Origin: CAZCTO01 sp964501725
GTDB lineage: Bacteria > Bacillota > Clostridia > Saccharofermentanales > Saccharofermentanaceae
Direction of reading: 5' to 3'
Assembly: GCA_964501725.1 (NCBI GenBank)
Contig: CAZCTO010000026.1
Coordinates: 1-22,174 of the forward strand
DNA length: 22,174 nt
Shown here: positions 6,699 to 13,936 of the stretch, piece by piece
How positions within the stretch are numbered: the first letter of the stretch is position 1
Layout: every line of letters begins with the position of its first letter
The notes under the pieces: generated by a model
Told to the model about the DNA's origin: nothing
Database searches by the model: none
What the model saw: the letters and a program-made list of their open reading frames with translations, nothing else
Translations under genes and position numbers: made by a program

Positions 6699-7244
6699 AT
6701 GGATAACAAGCTTAACCCCCGTTACGGGAAAACTCTTTACATGGCGACGGCAGCTTCGATCGCTGCGCTCTACGTGGTTCTGACCTTTCTGCTGTTCAAA
6801 TTTGCTTCCGGTGTGATTCAGTTTCGCCTTTCCGAATGCCTTACAGTGCTTCCTGTCCTTACGCCGGCAGCAGTTCCCGGGCTGACAATCGGGTGTTTGC
6901 TGTTTAATCTTTTTAATCCGGAGAGTCTGGGACCGGTCGACATTATTTTAGGGTCTCTCGCGACTCTTCTTTCGGCTATCAGCACACGATGGTTATCTGT
7001 AAAGCTGAGGGGAATGAAAGGCCCGGGGAAAGATTTGATCGCATTGATCCCGCCGGTTTTTTTTAATGCACTGATTGTCGGCACTTATTTGACTTTTTTG
7101 CTGACGGGAACGTTTCAGGTTACAATGGTACTGATCAATATTGCTTACATTGCCATTAGCGAGACTATTGTTGTATATTTGATCGGATTTCCGGCTCTTC
7201 TGATCCTGCGCAGGGCGGGCTTTGAGAAACTGAGGAAAGGTTAG
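6699..7244 (+). CDS. queT: QueT family queuosine-precursor ECF transporter S component
   Basis: A 181-residue, highly hydrophobic protein with about five to six membrane helices and the QueT hallmarks: an N-terminal helix (YMATAASIAALYVVLTFLL), the segment FRLSECLTVLPVLTPAAVPG near residues 43-62, and FNPESLGPVDIILGSLATLL near residues 68-87. The family is the substrate-binding S component of an energy-coupling-factor transporter thought to import preQ1 or a related queuine precursor; it needs shared ECF A/A'/T subunits, which are not in this window. The start at 6699 has ttggagg directly upstream. It is the first gene of a tight plus-strand run, and the rRNA methyltransferase gene starts 7 nt after its stop. 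Confidence 0.88.
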   Translation: MDNKLNPRYGKTLYMATAASIAALYVVLTFLLFKFASGVIQFRLSECLTVLPVLTPAAVPGLTIGCLLFNLFNPESLGPVDIILGSLATLLSAISTRWLSVKLRGMKGPGKDLIALIPPVFFNALIVGTYLTFLLTGTFQVTMVLINIAYIAISETIVVYLIGFPALLILRRAGFEKLRKG

Positions 7245-7251
7245 CAATCGA

Positions 7252-7887
7252 ATGGCTCACTATTTTACGCCCGTACCGGAGACTCCTTCAGACCGGCAGA
7301 CTATAGATGCAAGGATTCATGGCATCGATTTTCGATTTATTTCGGATACGCAGGTTTTTTCTAAAAAACATGTTGATTTCGGAACGCGCCTGATGCTTGA
7401 GACGGCAATCAATAATCTGTCGACACGGGAGATGCGCCGGGGAAGACTATTGGATCTGGGGTGCGGGTACGGGGTCGTCGGGATTGTCATGAAAAGAGCA
7501 TTTCCCGCGATGGATGTTTGGCTTACGGATGTCAATGAGAGAGCGGTTGAGTTGTCCAAAGAGAATGCCAAAGCAAATCAATGTGCTTTCCTTACTATTG
7601 GTACTTCGGACGGGTTTGAATCGATCGAAGGCGATTTTCAAGTGATTATGACCAATCCGCCCGTTCGTGCCGGTAAAGCGACAGTGTTTTCTTTCTACGC
7701 GGGTGCTTACGATCATCTTGCTCCCGGCGGTTTACTATATGTAGTTCTTCAAAAGAAACAGGGGGCGCAATCGAGTCTGAACCGGCTTTTGGAATTGTTC
7801 GGAAATTGTGAAGTGCTTGAAAAGGACGGCGGATATTGGGTCATGCGTTCGATAAAATCAAGCGTGGAACATGGAGGAGAGATGTGA
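7252..7887 (+). CDS. RsmC/YbxB-like class I SAM-dependent methyltransferase
   Basis: A 211-residue methyltransferase of the MTS (PF05175) type. Motif I is LLDLGCGYGVVGI near residues 65-77, motif II is the acidic VWLTDVNERAVELS, and the catalytic-type motif is NPPVRAGK, the NPP[FYVIL]R signature of guanine-N2 and related rRNA methyltransferases. It matches the short single-domain (YbxB-like) form rather than the duplicated RsmC of Escherichia coli, which is about 340 residues. The likely reaction is methylation of a 16S rRNA guanine, but the exact base cannot be assigned. A purine-rich aggaaagg lies 11 nt before the ATG. Its stop overlaps the GTG start of the next gene by 4 nt (GTGA), so the two are translationally coupled. 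Confidence 0.85.
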   Translation: MAHYFTPVPETPSDRQTIDARIHGIDFRFISDTQVFSKKHVDFGTRLMLETAINNLSTREMRRGRLLDLGCGYGVVGIVMKRAFPAMDVWLTDVNERAVELSKENAKANQCAFLTIGTSDGFESIEGDFQVIMTNPPVRAGKATVFSFYAGAYDHLAPGGLLYVVLQKKQGAQSSLNRLLELFGNCEVLEKDGGYWVMRSIKSSVEHGGEM

Positions 7888-8411
7888 TTACCGTTCTTCG
7901 AAAGCGCCGGCTTGCGGCATCTGTGATGGTTGTTGTCGGGTTATCCTTAATAATCATGCTTTGTGCCTCGTGCGGAGGCAAAAAGGGCAGTGCATCCTAT
8001 CTCGGAGATTATTCCTATGATTCTCCGATTATAGCTATGGTTTACGAGGATCTTGACGGCGAAGGAAATGGAATCCAATACCGGCAAGTGTTGGATTACA
8101 CAAATTACGTAACCAAGTCACCCGTGCCGGTACTTGTATATTTCTATACATCGATGCACACGGATTATGCCGGAACGACGGCTCAAGTGGAGCAAATTGC
8201 GGAAGATCTGCACGGGCAAATCGCGGTTGTATCCGTTAACGTTTTTCAGGAAGGCAAAATTGCCGAGCATTATGGAATTGTAACCGTGCCGGAGTTTGTG
8301 ATATTGAGGGATGGATTGATGGCCGAGCGTTTCGACAGTGCCAACAGGGGCACATGGACGGCGGATGTACTCATCGACTGGGTCAACGGTGCGCTCTCGC
8401 AGCAGAAGTAG
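7884..8411 (+). CDS. Thioredoxin-fold lipoprotein lacking the CxxC motif
   Basis: A 175-residue protein starting at GTG 7884, with ggagg 6 nt upstream. A basic N terminus and a hydrophobic helix end in LCASC, a lipoprotein-like signal, so it is probably anchored to the outer face of the membrane. The mature part follows a thioredoxin fold: VLVYFYTSM (strand), QIAVVSVNVFQEGKIAEHYGI, then the cis-proline region TVPEFVILRDG. In place of WCGPC the sequence is MHTDY, so both redox cysteines are absent. It cannot act as a standard thiol oxidoreductase. A binding, adaptor or chaperone role is an inference. An upstream ATG at 7836 lies inside the methyltransferase gene and is unlikely to be used. Confidence 0.75.
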   Translation: MITVLRKRRLAASVMVVVGLSLIIMLCASCGGKKGSASYLGDYSYDSPIIAMVYEDLDGEGNGIQYRQVLDYTNYVTKSPVPVLVYFYTSMHTDYAGTTAQVEQIAEDLHGQIAVVSVNVFQEGKIAEHYGIVTVPEFVILRDGLMAERFDSANRGTWTADVLIDWVNGALSQQK

Positions 8412-8446
8412 GACATGATGGAAACGGAAATCGGGAGGCAATAAAA

Positions 8447-8956
8447 ATGCAGTATGAAACAATCGTTGCGATCGGTCAGGACAGCCACCGGTTTATCACC
8501 GAAAAAAGCGCAACCGGAAATGCCGGCAATCTGATCCTCGGAGGAGTCCTGATTCCCGGGGCCGATCCGCTTGATGCAAACAGCGACGGAGATGTCATTT
8601 TGCATGCGTTGACCAATGCGGTTTCGGGCTTCACCGGGGTCAATATCCTGGGATCAATCGCGGATCAACTCTGCTTGAATCAGGGGATTACGGACAGCAG
8701 AGAATATTTGAAGCTTGCATTGTCCTATCTCGGAGACGCAAAAATTGTCCATGCATCGTTTTCGGTTGAATGCAAATTGCCGAGGCTGGAAGGCCATATT
8801 GACGAAATGAAACGGAGCATTGCAAATCTGCTCTCAATTCCGGGATCTTCCGTGGGAATTACCGCCACTTCCGGAGAAGGGTTAAGTGCATTCGGAAGAG
8901 GCGAAGGGATTATGGTTTTTTGCGCTATTTCTGTTCGGCGCCCTTCGGATTGTTGA
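8447..8956 (+). CDS. ispF: Divergent IspF (MEcPP synthase) family protein
   Basis: A 169-residue protein with an IspF fold signature. The metal-ligand motif IGQDSHRF (D12, H14), LILGGVLIP, SDGDVILHAL (H53) and the C-terminal nucleotide-site motif TATSGEGLSAFGRGEGI all correspond to IspF. Differences from the usual sequence: the AHSDGD motif is ANSDGD (N45), the HAxxDA aspartate is Asn (N57), and the HFPDTD-type segment is replaced by SIADQLCLNQGITDSREYL. The usual reaction converts CDP-ME 2-phosphate to 2-C-methylerythritol 2,4-cyclodiphosphate in the MEP pathway, in the cytoplasm, as a trimer. Since ispD lies next to it on the other strand, I think it is the working IspF of this organism. 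The ATG at 8447 has gggagg 8 nt upstream. Its last 32 nt overlap ispD. Confidence 0.8.
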   Translation: MQYETIVAIGQDSHRFITEKSATGNAGNLILGGVLIPGADPLDANSDGDVILHALTNAVSGFTGVNILGSIADQLCLNQGITDSREYLKLALSYLGDAKIVHASFSVECKLPRLEGHIDEMKRSIANLLSIPGSSVGITATSGEGLSAFGRGEGIMVFCAISVRRPSDC

Positions 8957-9713
8957 GCATGACTTCGGCAAGCTGAAGATCCTCAAGCGTTGTTATTTTA
9001 ATATTTGAGTAGGCTCCCTCGACAAGCTGAACCCGCTCCCCGATTGCTTCGGCAAGCGCGGTATCATCGGTTGCGGTTCTGCCGCGCCTCATTGCCGAAG
9101 AATAGGCTTCAACAAGAACACTGTAACGGAAAACCTGCGGTGTCTGTATTTCCTGAAGTGTCGAACGATCCGGGGTGGTAAGCACGGCAGCACTTTGAGG
9201 GCCTTCGGTTTGCTTGATTGTGTTCTTAACCGGAACCGCCGCCGCACAGACATTGTAAACCGCGGCTGCTTTCAGGAGACGGTCAAGCGTATCCTGATCG
9301 ATCATACAACGTGCGCCGTCATGAATAAAAACAACATCGTCTTCGCCGGGAGGAAAAGGAAGTGACGAAAGAGCGACAATCCCGTTCCACACAGAATCTT
9401 GTCTCGTTTCACCGCCGGGAACAATGCTCTTCACAAAATTGAACTTCCGATCCTCACATATTCTCTTCACCTTGAAAATCTGTTCCTCGGCAACCACAAC
9501 TACGGTCTGAATTGAAAACGACCCTCTCGCGTTCTGGCGGTTGGAAAAAACATCAAAAGCGCTAAGTGTGCGTTCTATAATCGGAATGCCGGCTACTTTG
9601 ATAAATTGCTTGTTCTCCGTACTATTCATGCGACTTCCTATTCCGGCTGCAGGAATAATAACAAACAAACGATTGATCGGACGGGCATTGGATTTGAATG
9701 CGGATACTCTCAT
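8925..9713 (-). CDS. ispD: 2-C-methyl-D-erythritol 4-phosphate cytidylyltransferase
   Basis: A 262-residue enzyme of the third step of the MEP isoprenoid pathway, which forms CDP-methylerythritol from MEP and CTP. The N-terminal nucleotide-binding motif VIIPAAGIGSRM is followed by NKQF (conserved Lys). VFIHDGARCMI, TATDDTALAE and SNIKITTLEDL are the later family motifs. It is slightly longer than the roughly 230-residue norm, with about 17 extra N-terminal residues. The ATG overlaps the radA stop by 4 nt (ATGA), and an agaggtg site lies within the end of radA, so the pair is translationally coupled. Its 3' end overlaps ispF on the other strand; no terminator separates them. Confidence 0.93.
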   Translation of the reverse strand: MRVSAFKSNARPINRLFVIIPAAGIGSRMNSTENKQFIKVAGIPIIERTLSAFDVFSNRQNARGSFSIQTVVVVAEEQIFKVKRICEDRKFNFVKSIVPGGETRQDSVWNGIVALSSLPFPPGEDDVVFIHDGARCMIDQDTLDRLLKAAAVYNVCAAAVPVKNTIKQTEGPQSAAVLTTPDRSTLQEIQTPQVFRYSVLVEAYSSAMRRGRTATDDTALAEAIGERVQLVEGAYSNIKITTLEDLQLAEVMLNNPKGAEQK

Positions 9714-11170
9714 TTTGCACCTCTTTTAGATTGAACAACACAATCAAATGAAAATAGGACATCTAATGCTTCGGAAAGTGAATCAACAAAAATTAATTCA
9801 GGCATAGACAGTATAGCATTTTCAGGTGTATTAGTAAGTGTATTTGATGCGATATTTTTTGATAATTTTTCAAAAACCGACCGATTGGCACCCGGCAAGA
9901 CGCAATAGGAAAAACCTAAGCGCCGCATTTCACCGATGCGCCGTTCGATCTGGTCCACCGGACGGATTTCGCCGGTAAGCCCGACTTCGCCGATAACCAT
10001 TGTATCAGGGCGAACCGGGATATCTTTGAAAGCGGAAAAAACCGCCGCAAGTACCGCAAGATCACACGCCCGTTCATCGATCCGAAGTCCGCCGACGACA
10101 TTGATGTAGGCATCATAATTATTCAAACCCAGCATAAATTTCTTTTCAAGGATGGCAAGAAGCATTCCGATGTGAGAGCGATCAATACCTTGCGCCATCC
10201 GTTGAGGGGATGTATAAGAAGACGGAGAGAGCAGTGCTTGAATTTCAACAAAAACAGGTCTTGTTCCCTCAATAGTAGGTGTAACGACAGAGCCCGGAGC
10301 ATTGATCGGGCGACCTGAAAGCAGCAGTGTCGAAGCGTTCTCGACCTCCTTAAGGCCTTTATCGGTCATCTCGAAAAACCCGAGTTCACCGGTCGATCCA
10401 AACCGGTTCTTTACCGCTCGGATCATGCGGAACGGACCGGAATTCTCACCCTCGAAATAGATGACAGTGTCCACCATATGTTCGAGAACGCGCGGACCGG
10501 CCAGCGTTCCGTCCTTGGTCACATGACCGACCAAAACGATCGGAACCATCAGGCTCTTGGCGATTCGCAGAAGACCGGCGGTAACTTCGCGGGCTTGGCT
10601 GATACTGCCCGGAGTCGAAGTCAACTCCTCGGAATAAAGCGTCTGAATAGAATCAATAATACAAAGCGAAGGTCGCTTTGTCGAAATGATATCAGAGATA
10701 TATTCATATGAAGTTTGCGAACACAAAGATATGGAAGGACTGTCAATTCCGAGACGCGTTGCGCGCATACGAATCTGGGATTTCGATTCCTCACCGGACA
10801 CATAGAGAATCGATCCGTCCTTGCGGATCAGACTGCAGATCTGAAGAAGCAGTGTTGACTTCCCGATCCCCGGAGGGCCACCCAGCATGACCAGGGAGCC
10901 GTCTACAAAACCGCCGCCCAGGATACGGTCAAACTCCTTCATACCGGACGAAAAACGCGATTTCGCTTCCGCAGCGACATCAGTCAGGGCAACAATACCC
11001 TCATCACCGACCCAGTTCTTCGGCATGGAAGGCTTTCCGCCTTGAATTGCCGACTCGATCTTCTCTTCGATCATGCTGTTCCATGCGCGACACGAAGGAC
11101 AACGCCCCATCCATCCCGGAGTCTCGTATCCACAGGAATTGCATACATATTGTGTTTTGCTCTTGGCCAA
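9710..11170 (-). CDS. radA: DNA repair protein RadA (Sms)
   Basis: A 486-residue RadA. It has an N-terminal C4 zinc finger (C10, C13, C24, C27), a RecA-like ATPase with Walker A GPPGIGKST, the RadA signature KNRFGS, and a C-terminal Lon-protease-like domain. It is a DnaB-like helicase/branch-migration factor in homologous recombination. The start is TTG at 11168-11170 with a ggagg site 7 nt upstream; the reading frame before the zinc finger offers no ATG, so TTG is well supported. In many Bacillota radA is followed by disA and then ispD-ispF; here ispD follows directly, with no disA. Confidence 0.95.
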   Translation of the reverse strand: MAKSKTQYVCNSCGYETPGWMGRCPSCRAWNSMIEEKIESAIQGGKPSMPKNWVGDEGIVALTDVAAEAKSRFSSGMKEFDRILGGGFVDGSLVMLGGPPGIGKSTLLLQICSLIRKDGSILYVSGEESKSQIRMRATRLGIDSPSISLCSQTSYEYISDIISTKRPSLCIIDSIQTLYSEELTSTPGSISQAREVTAGLLRIAKSLMVPIVLVGHVTKDGTLAGPRVLEHMVDTVIYFEGENSGPFRMIRAVKNRFGSTGELGFFEMTDKGLKEVENASTLLLSGRPINAPGSVVTPTIEGTRPVFVEIQALLSPSSYTSPQRMAQGIDRSHIGMLLAILEKKFMLGLNNYDAYINVVGGLRIDERACDLAVLAAVFSAFKDIPVRPDTMVIGEVGLTGEIRPVDQIERRIGEMRRLGFSYCVLPGANRSVFEKLSKNIASNTLTNTPENAILSMPELIFVDSLSEALDVLFSFDCVVQSKRGAK

Positions 11171-11222
11171 TATAAGTCCTCCGGATAATAAAAAGAAACC
11201 ACTCTTCCAATTTCTATTGACT

Positions 11223-11250
11223 AGTATATCACTCGGGAAGGCGTTATTAA
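11223..11250 (-). promoter_or_regulatory. Promoter of the radA-ispD operon
   Basis: On the minus strand TTAATA (11250-11245) and TATACT (11228-11223) are separated by 16 nt, with an extended -10 (TGA directly before TATACT). The predicted start is near 11217, about 45 nt before the TTG codon. Confidence 0.6.
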
Positions 11251-11293
11251 CTCTGATATACCGTAATAATTAAATAATCTTGCCAAATATTCG

Positions 11294-11322
11294 TTCACAT
11301 TTACGCGGTTTTACAATAAAAT
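11294..11322 (+). promoter_or_regulatory. Promoter of the acyl-CoA synthetase-like gene
   Basis: TTCACA (11294-11299) and TAAAAT (11317-11322) are separated by exactly 17 nt. The predicted start near 11329 gives a leader of about 40 nt. It diverges from the radA promoter; the rest of 11171-11370 shows nothing else. Confidence 0.6.
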
Positions 11323-11370
11323 AAAAACACTACGCCGATAACCCCGGCGATTGATGAATGGGAGACTATT

Positions 11371-13131
11371 ATGGATAAGGCATGGACTAAGTTTTATGAT
11401 CCCAAAATGACGGAGACCGTAAATTGTCCGGAGCGCTCCATGTACGAGATGCTAGTTCGGACAACCCATGTTTATCCGGAACGAATCGCCATAAGCTTTG
11501 AGGGAACCCATATCTGTTATCGGGAGTTACTTAAGCAGGTGGACGCCGTTGGGCTGGCTCTCGGTGAGCAGGGAGTAAAGAAAGATGATGTCATTACCGT
11601 CTGCCTTCCGAATATTCCCCAGGCAGTGGTCATTGTTTATGCCGCAAACAAAATCGGAGCCATCCTGAGTATGGTTCATCCCAAGACGCCGCCGACGGAA
11701 CTGGCGGAATTGCTGACCTCCGGCGGCAGCCGCTTCATTATCATTTTGGATGCGTTTATGGCAGCAAGTACGGATCATTTTCGGGAACTTGACATGAAGA
11801 AGGTTTTTGTAGCCTCCATTGGTTATTATCTGCCGAAGATCAAGCGTGCCGGCTTTTATCTGACAAAGGGACGTAAAATTGCCGGTATCCCGAATGAACC
11901 GAGATATGTAAAGTGGAAAGAGATCATGGACTCCGGAATCCTTCTGCAGAAGGCGCAAGCCGGTAATGATGAAGATTTTGAAAGTCCTATCGGAGCAAAT
12001 GATCCTGCAATATATCTTCACAGCGGCGGTACGACGGGAAGCCCGAAGACTATTGCTCTTTCCAGTCACAACATGAATTATTTGGCGACAATCGGTTCAC
12101 AGATCGTCGGCATTGATGATCCGTTCGAGACCGATAATCATCCGAAGCTGTCCATGGTTGCCATCTTACCGCTGTTCCATGGATTCGGGTTATGCATGAG
12201 TCTGCACACGATGATGTGTAACGGAATTACCTCAATACTCGTACCGCTTTTCACGCCCGACTCTCTTGCAAAGGTCATTTTACGCGAAAAGCCGAACTAT
12301 ATTGCCGCAGTTCCGACACTTTTTGAGGGTATATTGAAAACAAAGCTTCTTCATGACGCAGAACTTTCGCACATCAAGGCGTGTTTTTGCGGCGGAGATT
12401 CACTTTCCCCGGATCTTAAGACCAGATTCGAGAAATTCTTGAAGGAGAGAGGGGCCGCAATATCGCTTCGCGAGGGGTATGGACTGACCGAAACAGTCAC
12501 TGTTTGCTGTGTTAACCCGGAGTATAAGAGTCGCGAACGATCCGTCGGATTACCCATACCGGACATTCTGATGAAGATTGTTGAGACCGGCACTCATAAT
12601 GAGATGCCGATCGGAGGACAGGGAGAAATCTGTGTGAGCGGGCCGACAGTTATGCTTGGCTACCTTAACGATCCGGACGGCACCGATGAGGCGATTCACA
12701 CGCATGAAGACGGAAGGAAATGGGTTCATACGGGCGATTTCGGATACCGGGACGAGGACGGCTATTTTTACTTTACACAAAGACTGAAGCGAATCATAAA
12801 GGTTTCGGGCATTCCGGTATTTCCTTCACAGATTGAAGCCGTGATTTGTGGTGTCGACGGCGTGGACAGCGCTTGTGCGATTGCTATTGCCGATCCATAC
12901 AGAATCCATGTCGTTAAGGCGATCGTCGTTTTGAATGAAACCGGGCGCGCCAAGGGTCACGAAGTAATGAAGGATAATATCATGAGAAACTGCTCGGATC
13001 GCATGATTGCGCACGCAAGGCCGGTCGAAATTGAATTTCGGGATGAGCTCCCCAAGACGCTGGTCGGTAAAATAGATTATGTCCGGCTCGAGAGAGAAGA
13101 AATCGAAAAGAGGGCTGCGGCGTTATCGTGA
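11371..13131 (+). CDS. AMP-dependent acyl-CoA synthetase/ligase (ANL superfamily)
   Basis: A 586-residue ANL-superfamily adenylating enzyme. Visible motifs in order: the P-loop-like HSGGTTGSPKT at residues 217-227, GYGLTET (A5), the HTGDFGYRDEDGYFYF block (A7/A8), the hinge RLKRIIKVSGIPVFP, and the C-terminal catalytic-Lys motif PKTLVGKIDY. The family activates a carboxylate with ATP to an acyl-adenylate and passes it to CoA, usually in the cytoplasm. The length and motifs suit a fatty- or aryl-acid CoA ligase, but the substrate cannot be read. No carrier-protein or condensation domain is fused. The ATG at 11371 has a gggag site 6 nt upstream. The gene has its own promoter and ends inside the amidohydrolase gene of the opposite strand, with a 55-nt overlap. 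Confidence 0.88.
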   Translation: MDKAWTKFYDPKMTETVNCPERSMYEMLVRTTHVYPERIAISFEGTHICYRELLKQVDAVGLALGEQGVKKDDVITVCLPNIPQAVVIVYAANKIGAILSMVHPKTPPTELAELLTSGGSRFIIILDAFMAASTDHFRELDMKKVFVASIGYYLPKIKRAGFYLTKGRKIAGIPNEPRYVKWKEIMDSGILLQKAQAGNDEDFESPIGANDPAIYLHSGGTTGSPKTIALSSHNMNYLATIGSQIVGIDDPFETDNHPKLSMVAILPLFHGFGLCMSLHTMMCNGITSILVPLFTPDSLAKVILREKPNYIAAVPTLFEGILKTKLLHDAELSHIKACFCGGDSLSPDLKTRFEKFLKERGAAISLREGYGLTETVTVCCVNPEYKSRERSVGLPIPDILMKIVETGTHNEMPIGGQGEICVSGPTVMLGYLNDPDGTDEAIHTHEDGRKWVHTGDFGYRDEDGYFYFTQRLKRIIKVSGIPVFPSQIEAVICGVDGVDSACAIAIADPYRIHVVKAIVVLNETGRAKGHEVMKDNIMRNCSDRMIAHARPVEIEFRDELPKTLVGKIDYVRLEREEIEKRAAALS

Positions 13132-13928
13132 AGTATTTTCCGCAGGGATTCTTCGGGCAGTCCGAGACGGCATAATCTGCTGAGTTCAGCCTGAATATCC
13201 CACATCGGGTAGTCGCTGCCAAACAGAACATGCCCGTCTCCAAAACGTTCAATCATCTTGCGAACTTTATCTTCCGAAAGGAAGGCAAGTGAACTTGAAG
13301 TATCCACATAAACATTGGGAAGCCCCGCCAGTTGATCCGGGGACTTGTTCCACTGACTCCATCCTCCGAAATGCGCGGCAATCACAGTCAGCTTCGGATA
13401 CGAAAGCGCAAGCCGGCGGATCTGCTCGGGGTGGGAAAAGCCATAACGGTAATCACCTGCGTGAATAAGGATGGGTAGTCGCCCTTCCGCCTTTTCCGCC
13501 ATTGAAAAAACGGCGGGGGAATCAGCGGCTATGTGCTGAAAATCCGGGTGAAGTTTTATACCTTTCAGACCGAGGCGGAGGATATTGTTGATTTCATTTT
13601 CAATTTCAAATTCAGTCATTTCCGGATGAAGTGTTCCGAAACCGATGAATGTCCCGCCGGACTCTTCCTGAAGCTTGTGGATATAATCATGGATTGACGC
13701 AACCTGACTTTTCGCGGTTGCTGTCGTAAATATAACCGTTTTATTGATCCCGCATTGCCGCATGCTGCTCTCTAATTGCTCGAGAGAACCGTCCGTCTGC
13801 ATCGGAAGGCCGTCATAAAAGGTGCTTATAGCGGCCACGGCCTTTTCAAGAATTTTACGCGGAAAAACGTGGGCGTGAACATCAATCACCGGAAATTGAT
13901 CCGGGGTAAAGTCATTACAGGATTGCAT
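13077..13928 (-). CDS. Amidohydrolase family metal-dependent hydrolase
   Basis: A 283-residue TIM-barrel hydrolase of the amidohydrolase-2 (PF04909) type. The metal-binding DVHAH motif has H18 and H20. Later barrel motifs are GIKLHPDFQ, PILIHAGD, VIAAHFGG and VLFGSDYP, the last carrying the conserved Asp. Members include decarboxylases and hydrolases, and the substrate here is unknown. The ATG has aggaga about 5 nt upstream. It is the last gene of the minus-strand ABC operon, 8 nt after the permease/CPBP gene, so it is co-transcribed with it although no shared role is evident. The 3' end overlaps the acyl-CoA synthetase-like gene by 55 nt and no terminator is visible. Confidence 0.85.
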   Translation of the reverse strand: MQSCNDFTPDQFPVIDVHAHVFPRKILEKAVAAISTFYDGLPMQTDGSLEQLESSMRQCGINKTVIFTTATAKSQVASIHDYIHKLQEESGGTFIGFGTLHPEMTEFEIENEINNILRLGLKGIKLHPDFQHIAADSPAVFSMAEKAEGRLPILIHAGDYRYGFSHPEQIRRLALSYPKLTVIAAHFGGWSQWNKSPDQLAGLPNVYVDTSSSLAFLSEDKVRKMIERFGDGHVLFGSDYPMWDIQAELSRLCRLGLPEESLRKILHDNAAALFSISSLSSRT

Positions 13929-13936
13929 GAGATCTC

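Noticed and set aside
6521..6706. 61-codon frame in the queT leader
   Set aside because: It has no ribosome site, a composition unlike a protein, and overlaps the queT start.
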